Assembly (NCBI GenBank): GCA_035296965.1
Contig: DATGZX010000372.1
Coordinates: 1-9,805, forward strand
Length of the DNA: 9,805 bases
Direction: 5' to 3'
DNA from: DATGZX01 sp035296965
Lineage (GTDB): Bacteria; Planctomycetota; Planctomycetia; Gemmatales; Gemmataceae
Positions 1 to 5,600 of this stretch are shown here, piece by piece (position 1 is the first letter of the stretch; the number at the start of each line of letters is the position of its first letter). A model generated the notes under the pieces. It saw only the letters and a program-made list of their open reading frames with translations, was not told the origin of the DNA and ran no database searches. The translations under genes and the position numbers were made by a program.

Positions 1-1
1 T

Positions 2-226
2 GACATCAGAATTCGTGCCCTGCCGGCAATCTATCGCGATCCCGTGCTGAGCCGATACGCAATCGACCCAGCCAAGCCGATCCGAATCGTCGTCGACCGC
101 GGCACCCTAAGCCTCTACGGCGTGGTCGGCAGCACGATGGACAAGCAGATCGCGGGCATTCGGGCGAACCAAATATTCGGCGCCTTCACCGTGCACAACA
201 ACCTGGAAGTGGCCAACAAGTCGTAA
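2..226 (+). CDS. BON-domain protein, C-terminal fragment (5' end outside window)
   Basis: The reading frame is open from base 2, so the gene begins before the window. A GTG at 44 is in frame but is internal to the conserved region, so I do not treat it as the start. The visible 74 residues include AIYRDPVLSRYAI followed by PIRIVVDRGTLSLYGVV and then a run ending in TVHNNLEV. This matches the second half of a BON (bacterial OsmY and nodulation) domain: a strand, a conserved turn with 'G.l.L.G.V', a helix, and a final strand of the type 'v.N.l.v'. BON proteins are usually exported and bind phospholipid or other envelope ligands. The signal peptide cannot be checked here. No partner gene is visible; the next downstream gene is separated by repeats. 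Family assignment is good; the specific role is unknown. Confidence 0.8.
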   Translation, partial: DIRIRALPAIYRDPVLSRYAIDPAKPIRIVVDRGTLSLYGVVGSTMDKQIAGIRANQIFGAFTVHNNLEVANKS

Positions 227-237
227 CCAAAAATGGA

Positions 238-258
238 GGACGGGCATCCCGCCCGTCC
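238..258. repeat. Palindromic intergenic hairpin after the BON gene
   Basis: The 8-base arms GGACGGGC (238-245) and GCCCGTCC (251-258) are perfectly complementary around a 5-base loop. The hairpin lies 12 bases after the BON stop codon. No T-run follows, so it is not a classic intrinsic terminator, although it could still end or protect the transcript. The next hairpin at 295 has almost the same arms, which suggests a dispersed repeat family. Confidence 0.6.
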
Positions 259-289
259 TGCCAGCGGAAGCATGTGTGGGGACAGCTTG

Positions 290-340
290 TGTGGGGACGG
301 GTCTCTGACCCGTCCAGGCCGAGCAAAGCTCGGCAGCCGC
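290..340. repeat. Intergenic repeat block, copy A (two hairpins)
   Basis: This block contains two hairpins. The first has arms GGACGGGT (295-302) and ACCCGTCC (308-315). The second has arms GCCGAGC (318-324) and GCTCGGC (328-334) around AAA. The whole stretch is repeated at 801-851. Together with the adjoining larB-like bases, the match covers 77 bases (290-366 against 801-877) with 6 mismatches by my count. In both places the block lies directly downstream of a larB 3' end on the minus strand, so it may have been duplicated together with that gene end. Confidence 0.75.
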
Positions 341-398
341 TCACCACCGATTGATCAGCGACGCCAACATCGTGAAGATCTGCAACCTCGTTGCTCAT
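341..398 (-). pseudogene. Decayed larB remnant with an internal deletion
   Basis: On the minus strand this piece is a composite of two parts of the intact larB. Bases 341-365 match the last codons of larB (852-876), keeping SLINR and a TGA stop. Bases 361-398 match an internal part of larB (1132-1169), with 30 of 38 identical by eye and no gaps. The translation RDMSNEVADLHDVGVA corresponds to EIMGNDVEHLYDVGVA of LarB. The two matches differ in offset by 260 bases, so a 260-base internal deletion removed most of the C-terminal half. Since 260 is not a multiple of 3, the frame is broken. The junction lies in a short shared sequence around ACGCC. I see no convincing larB match beyond about 400, where the cupin ribosome binding site begins. 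This is what I see; an old larB duplication is the inference. Confidence 0.6.
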
Positions 399-443
399 AT
401 CTCTCAGGCCGACCGTGCTAGGATACCTCCCGGGAGAGCCCCT

Positions 444-764
444 ATGCCCTTTATTGACACTCGCGACCTCCCTGTCATTGAGCGCTTGCCAGGCTGGCAT
501 GGACGCTATTTCCACTCGCCGAGCATGACATTCGCGCACTACGACTTCACGCGCAGCTCATCCATTCACGAGCACTTCCATCCTCAGGAAGAAGTCTACG
601 AGGTGATCGAGGGCGAGCTCGAGGTGACCATCGACGGCGTGGCCCAGATCGTCCGCGCGGGCATAGTCGCGATCGTGCCGGCCAATGTTCGCCATTCGGT
701 CAAGGCCCTCACCGATGGCCGCGCCATTATCGTCGACTATCCGCTGCGGCGCGATTTCGCCTAG
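444..764 (+). CDS. Small single-domain cupin protein
   Basis: The product is 106 residues, the usual size for a stand-alone cupin barrel. Cupin motif 1 is visible as HEHFHPQEEVYEVIEGELEV, with the metal-binding pattern H.H....E and the following Gly. Motif 2 is represented by AGIVAIVPANVRHSV, with the conserved Pro and the final metal-ligand His. Such proteins usually bind a divalent metal and act as dioxygenases, isomerases or sugar-binding proteins; the substrate here cannot be told. I chose the ATG at 444 because GGGAGAG (432-438) lies 5 bases upstream. A longer frame from 351 would run through the larB remnant and is unlikely. The gene ends 37 bases before repeat copy B and converges with larB. 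No signal peptide is seen, so the protein is probably cytosolic. Confidence 0.85.
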   Translation: MPFIDTRDLPVIERLPGWHGRYFHSPSMTFAHYDFTRSSSIHEHFHPQEEVYEVIEGELEVTIDGVAQIVRAGIVAIVPANVRHSVKALTDGRAIIVDYPLRRDFA

Positions 765-800
765 GTGCGATGGCAACCAACCTGTGTAGGAAGGGGTCGG

Positions 801-851
801 TGTGGGGACGGGTCTCTGACCCGTTTAGGCCGAGCAATGCTCGGCAGCCTC
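801..851. repeat. Intergenic repeat block, copy B, between convergent cupin and larB genes
   Basis: This is the second copy of the 290-340 block. The first hairpin is weakened because the right arm ends in TTT instead of TCC (ACGGGT 808-813 with ACCCGT 819-824). The second hairpin is intact: GCCGAGC 829-835 and GCTCGGC 839-845 around AAT. It sits exactly between two gene ends facing each other, so it could stop transcription from both sides. No clear T-run is present. Confidence 0.7.
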
Positions 852-1598
852 TCACAACCGATTGATCAGCGAAGCCACGTAGCCCGCCCCGAATCCATTA
901 TCAATATTTACCACACTCACATTCGACGCACAGGAATTCATCATCCCCAACAACGCCGCCACGCCCTTAAAAGCCGCGCCGTAACCCACGCTGGTAGGAA
1001 CCGCGATCACCGGAACGCCGACCAACCCGCCAACTACGCTCGGCAGCGCACCTTCCATCCCCGCACAAACGATCACCACACGCGCCCGCGTCAACGTCCC
1101 ACGATTCGCCAGCAAGCGATGAATGCCGGCTACGCCGACGTCGTAAAGATGCTCAACATCGTTGCCCATGATTTCGGCCGTGACCACGGCTTCCTCCGCC
1201 ACCGGGATGTCGCTGGTCCCCGCCGAAACCACTGCAATGATTCCCTTGCCATATTTCTTCCTGTCGCGTTGCAACACAATGGCTTGAGCAAGTTCGTGGT
1301 ATTCCGCCCGCCGCACTTTCTTTTTCACCGCGATGAACTGCTGCCTGCTGGCGCGCGTAGCCAGAACATTGCCGTCATGCCGCGCCAGTCGCGAGAAAAT
1401 CTGCCCGGTCTGCGCAGGCGTCTTCCCCTGCCCAAAAATCACCTCAGGAATGCCAACGCGCAGCAAGCGATGGTGATCGATCTTGGCAAACCCCAGATCC
1501 TCAAACGGCAAATGCCGCAGCCTTTGGACGGCTTCGTCGGGAGAAAGCCTTCCCCCGAGGACCTGCTCGAAAAGTTTGCGAATGGATTCAGAGTTCAT
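852..1598 (-). CDS. larB: Nickel-pincer cofactor biosynthesis protein LarB
   Basis: LarB carboxylates and hydrolyses nicotinic acid adenine dinucleotide, the first step to the nickel-pincer nucleotide cofactor of lactate racemase and related LarA enzymes. The product is 248 residues from the chosen ATG, close to the usual 245-250. The N-terminal 110 residues form the LarB-specific region. The rest is a PurE (AIR carboxylase)-like domain with SAGTSD (about 125-130), CAGMEGALPS (178-187), PTSVGYGAAF (201-210) and NIDNGFGAG (231-239), all typical of LarB. I chose the ATG at 1598 by length. In-frame starts at 1640 (GTG) and 1625 (ATG) would add 14 or 9 residues, and an AGGAGG lies just before the ATG at 1625 but too close to it, so the start is not fully certain. 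LarC and LarE genes are not in the window. A broken second copy lies at 341-398. Confidence 0.92.
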   Translation of the reverse strand: MNSESIRKLFEQVLGGRLSPDEAVQRLRHLPFEDLGFAKIDHHRLLRVGIPEVIFGQGKTPAQTGQIFSRLARHDGNVLATRASRQQFIAVKKKVRRAEYHELAQAIVLQRDRKKYGKGIIAVVSAGTSDIPVAEEAVVTAEIMGNDVEHLYDVGVAGIHRLLANRGTLTRARVVIVCAGMEGALPSVVGGLVGVPVIAVPTSVGYGAAFKGVAALLGMMNSCASNVSVVNIDNGFGAGYVASLINRL

Positions 1599-1722
1599 GT
1601 AGGCGCAGGCGCTCCGCCCGTGCATCCTCCTGAAATTCACACTTAATCAGAGTTTCACTAGAGTAACACCGGCTGCCGAAGGCGCAGCCAAGGCAGCGTG
1701 ATCCCGACTTCGGGTTGCTACA

Positions 1723-2349
1723 ATGCAACTAACCATGCCCACGGACTTTTTCGCAACCCCATCCGAATTGCGCACCTGGCTTGCGCAGCATCACGACAAA
1801 ACCAAGGAGTTGTGGGTCGGGTTCTACAAGAAGGGCTCAGGGAAACCAACCATCACCTGGCCCGAAGCAGTAGACGCAGCGCTCTGCTTCGGCTGGATTG
1901 ATGGCGTGAGAAAAACTATCGACGAGATCAGCTACACCATCAGACTTACGCCCCGAAAACCGCGCAGCACTTGGAGCGCAGTTAATATCAGGAAGGTGCA
2001 AGAGCTAATCAAACTGGGGCTCATGCACCCAGCAGGCCTCGAAGCATTTCAGACACGCGCGAAAGAAAGATCGGGAATCTATTCCTATGAACAGAGACGT
2101 AACCTAAAGCTTGACCGCCGGTACGAGAACAAGCTGCGCGCAAGCAAGAAAGCTTACGAGTTTTTCCAGACCCAAGCTCCGTGGTACCAGAGAACTTCCA
2201 TCTTCTGGGTGATGAGTGCGAAGAAAGAAGAAACCCGATTAAAGCGGCTGGCCACACTGATTGCATGCTCACAAGATGGCCGATCCATCAAACCCCTCAC
2301 CCGTCCTGACCGCGGTGGTCCCGCGTTGAAGAAACGGCCCAAAGGATAA
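1723..2349 (+). CDS. YdeI/OmpD-associated family protein
   Basis: The product is 208 residues. The N-terminal half shows the family signature almost in full: LWVGFYKKGSGKPTITW, then EAVDAALCFGWIDGVRK, then LTPRKPRSTWSAVN and a following LIKLGLMHPAGLEA. The C-terminal part carries APWYQRTSIFWVMSAKKEET, typical of the region where these proteins end in 'sAK...TR..Rl'. The family is linked by name to E. coli YdeI (OmpD-associated) and to bacteriocin protection, but its biochemistry is poorly defined, so I give no function. Starts at 1723 and 1735 are both possible; neither has a strong ribosome binding site. The gene is divergent from larB, with 124 bases between the starts, and ends 68 bases before the ChaN-like gene that faces it. 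The last 25 residues are basic and low in conservation. Confidence 0.85.
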   Translation: MQLTMPTDFFATPSELRTWLAQHHDKTKELWVGFYKKGSGKPTITWPEAVDAALCFGWIDGVRKTIDEISYTIRLTPRKPRSTWSAVNIRKVQELIKLGLMHPAGLEAFQTRAKERSGIYSYEQRRNLKLDRRYENKLRASKKAYEFFQTQAPWYQRTSIFWVMSAKKEETRLKRLATLIACSQDGRSIKPLTRPDRGGPALKKRPKG

Positions 2350-2417
2350 CATTTGTTGCCTCTCACCATTGCAACCCAGATCGGTCCGGCGCCGGATCGC
2401 AGCTTGATTGGCATTGG

Positions 2418-3998
2418 TCAGGAAGCCGAAGCACAGGGCTTCTTGCGGCTGGCGCGAACCTTCCGGGCGACTTCAAAGCATATTCTTCGTGCCTCGCCCG
2501 GCTCCTCGATTCTCGCCAGGAACAGATGCCGCAGCACGCTCCGGCTCACACCTCCCCGAAGATAAGCATCATAGAGCTGGCTGCCCAAAGTGTAGCCCAA
2601 CTTCTGGGCGATGGAGTCGAACTTGTCTCGATCGCCACGCAGCGCATCATGCATGAGCCGTTCACACCCCGCACGCGAAAACTCGCAAGCCTCTTCTTCG
2701 CTGATGGTAGGCCGAGCGGGATACAATACGCGTGACCCAAAGTAAGCCAACGCGTGTTCGAGCGTCCGCCCATAGAACCGCTCCGTCGGCTCGCCTGTGG
2801 CCGGGGCATGGCCATTCCGGCGCAGCGGCAAACCGCGGCAGGCGTGATGCAAAAAGCGGGAAGCCTCTTCGGCAGCGCAGGTCATTTGAAATTCGCGCAC
2901 ATAGAAGGCATTGATGGCAGGCAGATAAACCGTTCCCCGCGTCTCGACCTTTTGCAGCATGTCTTCGACCCGCTCCGCTTCGCTGCTCACGCGGGAAAGC
3001 AGTCGCCGCAAGCGTGCTTCGGACGAGCCGCAATGCACCTCCGGCAACAAGTCGACCAGGAACTTCGGCTGGGTGCCGTTGTGTGACGAGTAGCGGTTCA
3101 CGTCCAGGAAGCGCAACAAGCTATCAATGAGGTTGTAGATGGTGGGTCCGATGTCGGGCTGCTGCTCGTCCTCCTGGTTCCAGCGCGAGAGACAGAGGCG
3201 GTAGCTTTCGTATTTCTCTAGCGGCGTGGAGTTGAAAACGCAGACCACGTCATCGCTCACCCGAACTGCTTCCACACGCTCTTGTTGTACCTCCGTCGCC
3301 TGCCAGTACAAAGCATCCACGTTCTGCAACACGGTAAGCACGCGTTGCCCCGGCAATCGCCCCCGCAGCACGCGAGGCAAATGCTGGGGCGCGAGATGCG
3401 ATTCGCCAAACAACACCAGGATCACAGCGTTGGGATGCCGCTGACGGATCTCAGCGATCTTGTCGCCAGCATGCCGATCGCGGGCAGCGATCTTGCGCAG
3501 GTCTTCCCGGGGCATGCAGTCCAGAGCGTAGATGGCGTCGGCGTGTTCGCGGGCGGTTACCAGCAATTCGTAAAAGGGGGGCCACTCATAGCTCCAGTCC
3601 AGGTCGAAACGAATGCGCTGGCGTAACTCTTCTTCGTCGATCTCGCGCCGCCACCACTCCTCGAGGATGTGTTGATGGCGGGAGAAAATCGTCTCCACTC
3701 CCAGCACGACCGGGCGGTCTCCCGGCTGCGCCCGCTGTTCGATCAGGGTCGCGGCAAAACGCTGCGTGGAGGGCAGAGCATGATAGTCGCCGATCAGGAT
3801 CACGTCCGCCGCTCTAACCATGGCAGTCAACTGTTGCGAGTCGAGGATGGACTCGTACGAACGAAAGGCCTGACTGAAGTCGCGTAAGTACTTGCGGCCG
3901 CCGCTGGAATCGTTCGCCCGAACTTCGCGTTCGACGCAAGCCAGCGCGTGCCGCTGCGCCGCGTTGCGGCGGAATCCCAGATTGGTTGGTGTCGCCAT
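2418..3998 (-). CDS. ChaN-like (DUF399) protein with a long C-terminal extension
   Basis: The product is 526 residues. The region from about residue 60 to 230 looks like the ChaN/Tiki-like fold: VILIGDYHALPSTQRFAATL (about 67-86, with GDYH in place of the usual GE.H), VVLGVETIFSRHQ (about 97-109), and VLFGESHLAP (about 195-204). Known ChaN proteins are haem-binding lipoproteins in iron-uptake contexts and are normally under 300 residues. This protein has no signal peptide or lipobox at the start and carries about 290 further residues that I do not recognise, rich in Arg and Glu and probably helical. It is therefore more likely cytosolic, and haem binding should not be assumed. The start at 3998 gives the longest sensible product, but no strong ribosome binding site is visible. 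The upstream side holds a large inverted repeat shared with the divergent ubiX region. Confidence 0.75.
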   Translation of the reverse strand: MATPTNLGFRRNAAQRHALACVEREVRANDSSGGRKYLRDFSQAFRSYESILDSQQLTAMVRAADVILIGDYHALPSTQRFAATLIEQRAQPGDRPVVLGVETIFSRHQHILEEWWRREIDEEELRQRIRFDLDWSYEWPPFYELLVTAREHADAIYALDCMPREDLRKIAARDRHAGDKIAEIRQRHPNAVILVLFGESHLAPQHLPRVLRGRLPGQRVLTVLQNVDALYWQATEVQQERVEAVRVSDDVVCVFNSTPLEKYESYRLCLSRWNQEDEQQPDIGPTIYNLIDSLLRFLDVNRYSSHNGTQPKFLVDLLPEVHCGSSEARLRRLLSRVSSEAERVEDMLQKVETRGTVYLPAINAFYVREFQMTCAAEEASRFLHHACRGLPLRRNGHAPATGEPTERFYGRTLEHALAYFGSRVLYPARPTISEEEACEFSRAGCERLMHDALRGDRDKFDSIAQKLGYTLGSQLYDAYLRGGVSRSVLRHLFLARIEEPGEARRICFEVARKVRASRKKPCASAS

Positions 3999-4015
3999 AA
4001 AAGCGTCGTTCGTCT

Positions 4016-4087
4016 TTGGTCGTTGGTCGTTGGCAAAAGTTGGTCGTGAAAGGCTCGGCTAACGACCAACGCCAATGACCAACGACC
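4016..4087. repeat. Inverted GGTCGTTGGTCGTTGG-type repeat between divergent genes
   Basis: Arms at 4018-4034 and 4071-4087 are complementary at 16 of 17 positions (GGTCGTTGGTCGTTGGC on the left, one mismatch). Each arm itself contains the 7-base unit GGTCGTT or its complement more than once, and a further TTGGTCGT lies between the arms at 4040-4047. The element occupies the shared upstream region of the ChaN-like gene and ubiX, so it may form a cruciform or influence both promoters. It resembles dispersed intergenic repeats rather than a known operator. Confidence 0.6.
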
Positions 4088-4146
4088 GGCTCCTTGACTT
4101 GCCCGGCGCCTGCTCCCTATGCTCAGGACTCAACCTGCATTCTGGC

Positions 4147-4176
4147 TGTAGAGACGTAGCTAGCTACGTCTCTACA
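4147..4176. repeat. 30-base perfect palindrome in the ubiX leader
   Basis: Bases 4147-4161 read TGTAGAGACGTAGCT and 4162-4176 are the exact reverse complement, with no spacer. The palindrome ends 9 bases before the ubiX ribosome binding site, so if transcribed it would form a strong hairpin in the 5' leader. On the plus strand it is followed by a short A-run and not by T, so it is not a terminator for that direction. It could be a dispersed palindromic repeat, a dimeric operator, or both. Confidence 0.7.
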
Positions 4177-4185
4177 AAAAGATCC

Positions 4186-4191
4186 GAGGAG
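4186..4191 (+). promoter_or_regulatory. Ribosome binding site supporting the TTG start of ubiX
   Basis: GAGGAG lies 3 bases before the TTG at 4195 (short spacing). It is the only good Shine-Dalgarno match in this leader and decides against the in-frame ATG at 4075, which has no such site and would add 40 unconserved residues read partly through the palindrome. Confidence 0.6.
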
Positions 4192-4194
4192 CCC

Positions 4195-4797
4195 TTGCCC
4201 AACCTTCCGCCCCAGAACCTGACCATCGCCACGACCGGAGCCAGCGGCTCGATATTTTGCAAACACCTGCTGGCCACAATCGAACGCGATCCGCGCGTCC
4301 GCACCGTGAACTTCATCGCCTCCGACGGCGCCCTGCGCGTCATGGCCGAGGAACTCAGCCTCCGCGGACGCAGCAACCTCGTTCGCCAGATTCTGGGCAA
4401 AGCCTCCCGCAAAATTCATCAGCAGTCAAACGCCGACATCGGAGCCAACATCGCCAGCGGCTCCTATCCCGCCGACGCCATGGTCGTAATCCCATGCAGC
4501 GTAGGCACCCTAGCCCGCATCGCCAACGGCATCGCCTCCCACCTGATCGAGCGCGCCGCCGACGTCTGCCTCAAAGAGCAGCGTCCGCTGGTGCTCTGTG
4601 TGCGCGAGACTCCGCTTAACAAAATCCACATCCGCAACCTGTACCGTGCCGCCGACGCCGGCGCCACCGTCTTCCCCTTAATCCCCACCTTCTACAACCG
4701 CCCCGCCACCTTGGATGCCATGGCCCGCGAGTTCGTCAACCGCGTCCTAGCCCACATCGGCCTACCCCAGTCCAACGCCTACCGCTGGAAGGGCTAA
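4195..4797 (+). CDS. ubiX: Flavin prenyltransferase UbiX
   Basis: UbiX attaches a dimethylallyl group to reduced FMN, giving prenylated FMN, the cofactor of UbiD-type decarboxylases (ubiquinone or menaquinone paths and aromatic acid metabolism). The product is 200 residues from the TTG start; E. coli UbiX is 189. Motifs: the FMN-binding TTGASGS (about 13-19), IASDGALRVMAEE (about 41-53), PCSVGTLARIANG (about 100-112), ERAADVCLKEQRPLVL (about 119-134), RETPLNKIH (about 137-145) and PTFYNRP (about 164-170). The Ser of GASG, the Arg of ERAAD, the Lys of LKE, the Arg-Glu of RETPL and the Tyr of FYNRP correspond to active-site residues known for UbiX. No ubiD lies in the window. The gene is divergent from the ChaN-like gene and its leader carries a 30-base palindrome. 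Confidence 0.94.
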   Translation: MPNLPPQNLTIATTGASGSIFCKHLLATIERDPRVRTVNFIASDGALRVMAEELSLRGRSNLVRQILGKASRKIHQQSNADIGANIASGSYPADAMVVIPCSVGTLARIANGIASHLIERAADVCLKEQRPLVLCVRETPLNKIHIRNLYRAADAGATVFPLIPTFYNRPATLDAMAREFVNRVLAHIGLPQSNAYRWKG

Positions 4798-4925
4798 ACG
4801 ACCCTAAACTCAAGAGATCGGATACAGCAGGGGAGACTTCAAGTGTAGAAACACAAAGGTGCCGGGACGAGATTCCCATAGGACATGTCCCGCAGAGCGG
4901 AAAGCGAAGCGGCTGTCCAGTGTAG

Positions 4926-4945
4926 GGCGGACACTCCTGTCCGCC
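4926..4945. repeat. GGCGGACA/TGTCCGCC hairpin
   Basis: Perfect 8-base arms (4926-4933 and 4938-4945) enclose CTCC. It is 128 bases after ubiX. The style matches the other intergenic hairpins in this window. Confidence 0.6.
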
Positions 4946-4976
4946 GCTCTTGACCTCAGTTTCTCAAACTGGGTGC

Positions 4977-5005
4977 CCCAGGTCTCGCGCCTTTCGAGAC
5001 CTGGG
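4977..5005. repeat. Perfect 11-base-pair hairpin, possible bidirectional terminator
   Basis: Arms CCCAGGTCTCG (4977-4987) and CGAGACCTGGG (4995-5005) pair fully around a 7-base loop. It is the strongest stem in the gap between two convergent units. There is no adjacent T-run, so a terminator role is only possible; a dispersed repeat is equally likely. Confidence 0.6.
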
Positions 5006-5135
5006 CTCTAACCATCTCCGGGACGTAGGCCGCGGTCCCCGGATTCCCCGTCCGCGGAGCTTTGGCGAGCAGCTTGGCACTGGGTTTACAGGATCAAAGA
5101 ACATTAGGGACGGGACGAGCGTGGTGTATCAGTTC

Positions 5136-5579
5136 CTACTTGCCGTAGCTCAGCAGTTTCTGCACCAGGCCTTTTAGCAAGGCTTCGCTGGTCGGCTTCT
5201 TTTCGACTTTCAAGCTCCACTTTCCATCCGTGCCGCGCTCAAAGTGGACGTGTGTCTGCAAAACCATCAGCACAGCCGCGGTGAGCGCGATGCTGGCTCC
5301 GAGGTCGAACTTCTGCAGACTTTGCGGCTGGTCTGCCATGGTTTCGATTGCGTTGCGTGTGTCCGGGTCCTCTGCCAGAACGAGCAATGCTTGCCGGGCG
5401 AGTTCTCCCTCGGAGACCGGGGTCGCCGCCGGGCCGGCATCAAATTCAGAGGCAAGAGCCAGGCGAAGGTCCGCAGTCCAATCGACCTTCCCGGCAACCA
5501 TCGATGTGCGGGAGCGGGCGATCACGCTAAGAATGCTTTGAGCCATAACGTCGTCAAGCTTTTGGATTATGTCTGGCAT
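5136..5579 (-). CDS. Small protein with a hydrophobic segment, partner gene of the CHAT-STAND-TPR protein
   Basis: The product is 147 residues and I do not recognise a named family with certainty. From the N-terminus there is a mostly helical, mildly acidic region (1-90), then a hydrophobic stretch at about 93-108 (LGASIALTAAVLMVLQ) long enough to be one short membrane helix or a buried core helix. A likely strand pair follows (HVHFERGTDGKWSLKVEKKP, 110-129), and a final helix SEALLKGLVQKLL. The layout 'hydrophobic helix, beta hairpin, helix' recalls small constant components described next to effector and STAND genes in bacterial conflict systems (the EACC type); this is a resemblance in layout only. 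The ATG at 5579 is preceded by GAGGGTGAG (5582-5590). The gene begins 21 bases after the end of the CHAT gene on the same strand, so the two are almost certainly co-transcribed. Confidence 0.75.
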   Translation of the reverse strand: MPDIIQKLDDVMAQSILSVIARSRTSMVAGKVDWTADLRLALASEFDAGPAATPVSEGELARQALLVLAEDPDTRNAIETMADQPQSLQKFDLGASIALTAAVLMVLQTHVHFERGTDGKWSLKVEKKPTSEALLKGLVQKLLSYGK

Positions 5580-5600
5580 AGCTCACCCTCAAAGACAGCC

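Larger units (their letters stand above)
4798..5135. other. Gene-free region with several palindromic repeats
   Basis: I see no convincing gene here. The stretch lies between the end of ubiX and the end of the small accessory gene, which face each other. It holds CGGGAC/GTCCCG arms (4863-4868 and 4887-4892), two clear hairpins listed separately, and CCGCGG at 5030-5035 and again at 5052-5057. It looks like a patchwork of dispersed intergenic repeats. Short frames in it show no family resemblance. Confidence 0.6.

Noticed and set aside
765..1646. 293-codon open frame on the plus strand
   Set aside because: It is antisense to larB and rich in His, Arg and Pro as expected for a shadow frame; LarB motifs are clear on the other strand.
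4075..4194. 40-residue N-terminal extension of UbiX from the ATG at 4075
   Set aside because: It would be read through an inverted repeat and a perfect palindrome, has no family similarity and no ribosome binding site, whereas the TTG at 4195 has GAGGAG just upstream and gives normal length.
4950..5177. 75-codon open frame on the plus strand in the repeat-rich gap
   Set aside because: It runs through the CCCAGGTCTCG hairpin and overlaps the end of the small accessory gene; no family resemblance.
5136..5579. Possible bacterial gasdermin next to a caspase-like protease
   Set aside because: At 147 residues it is far shorter than known bacterial gasdermins (about 250 or more), and no N-terminal palmitoylation-type Cys is present; the protein contains no Cys at all.
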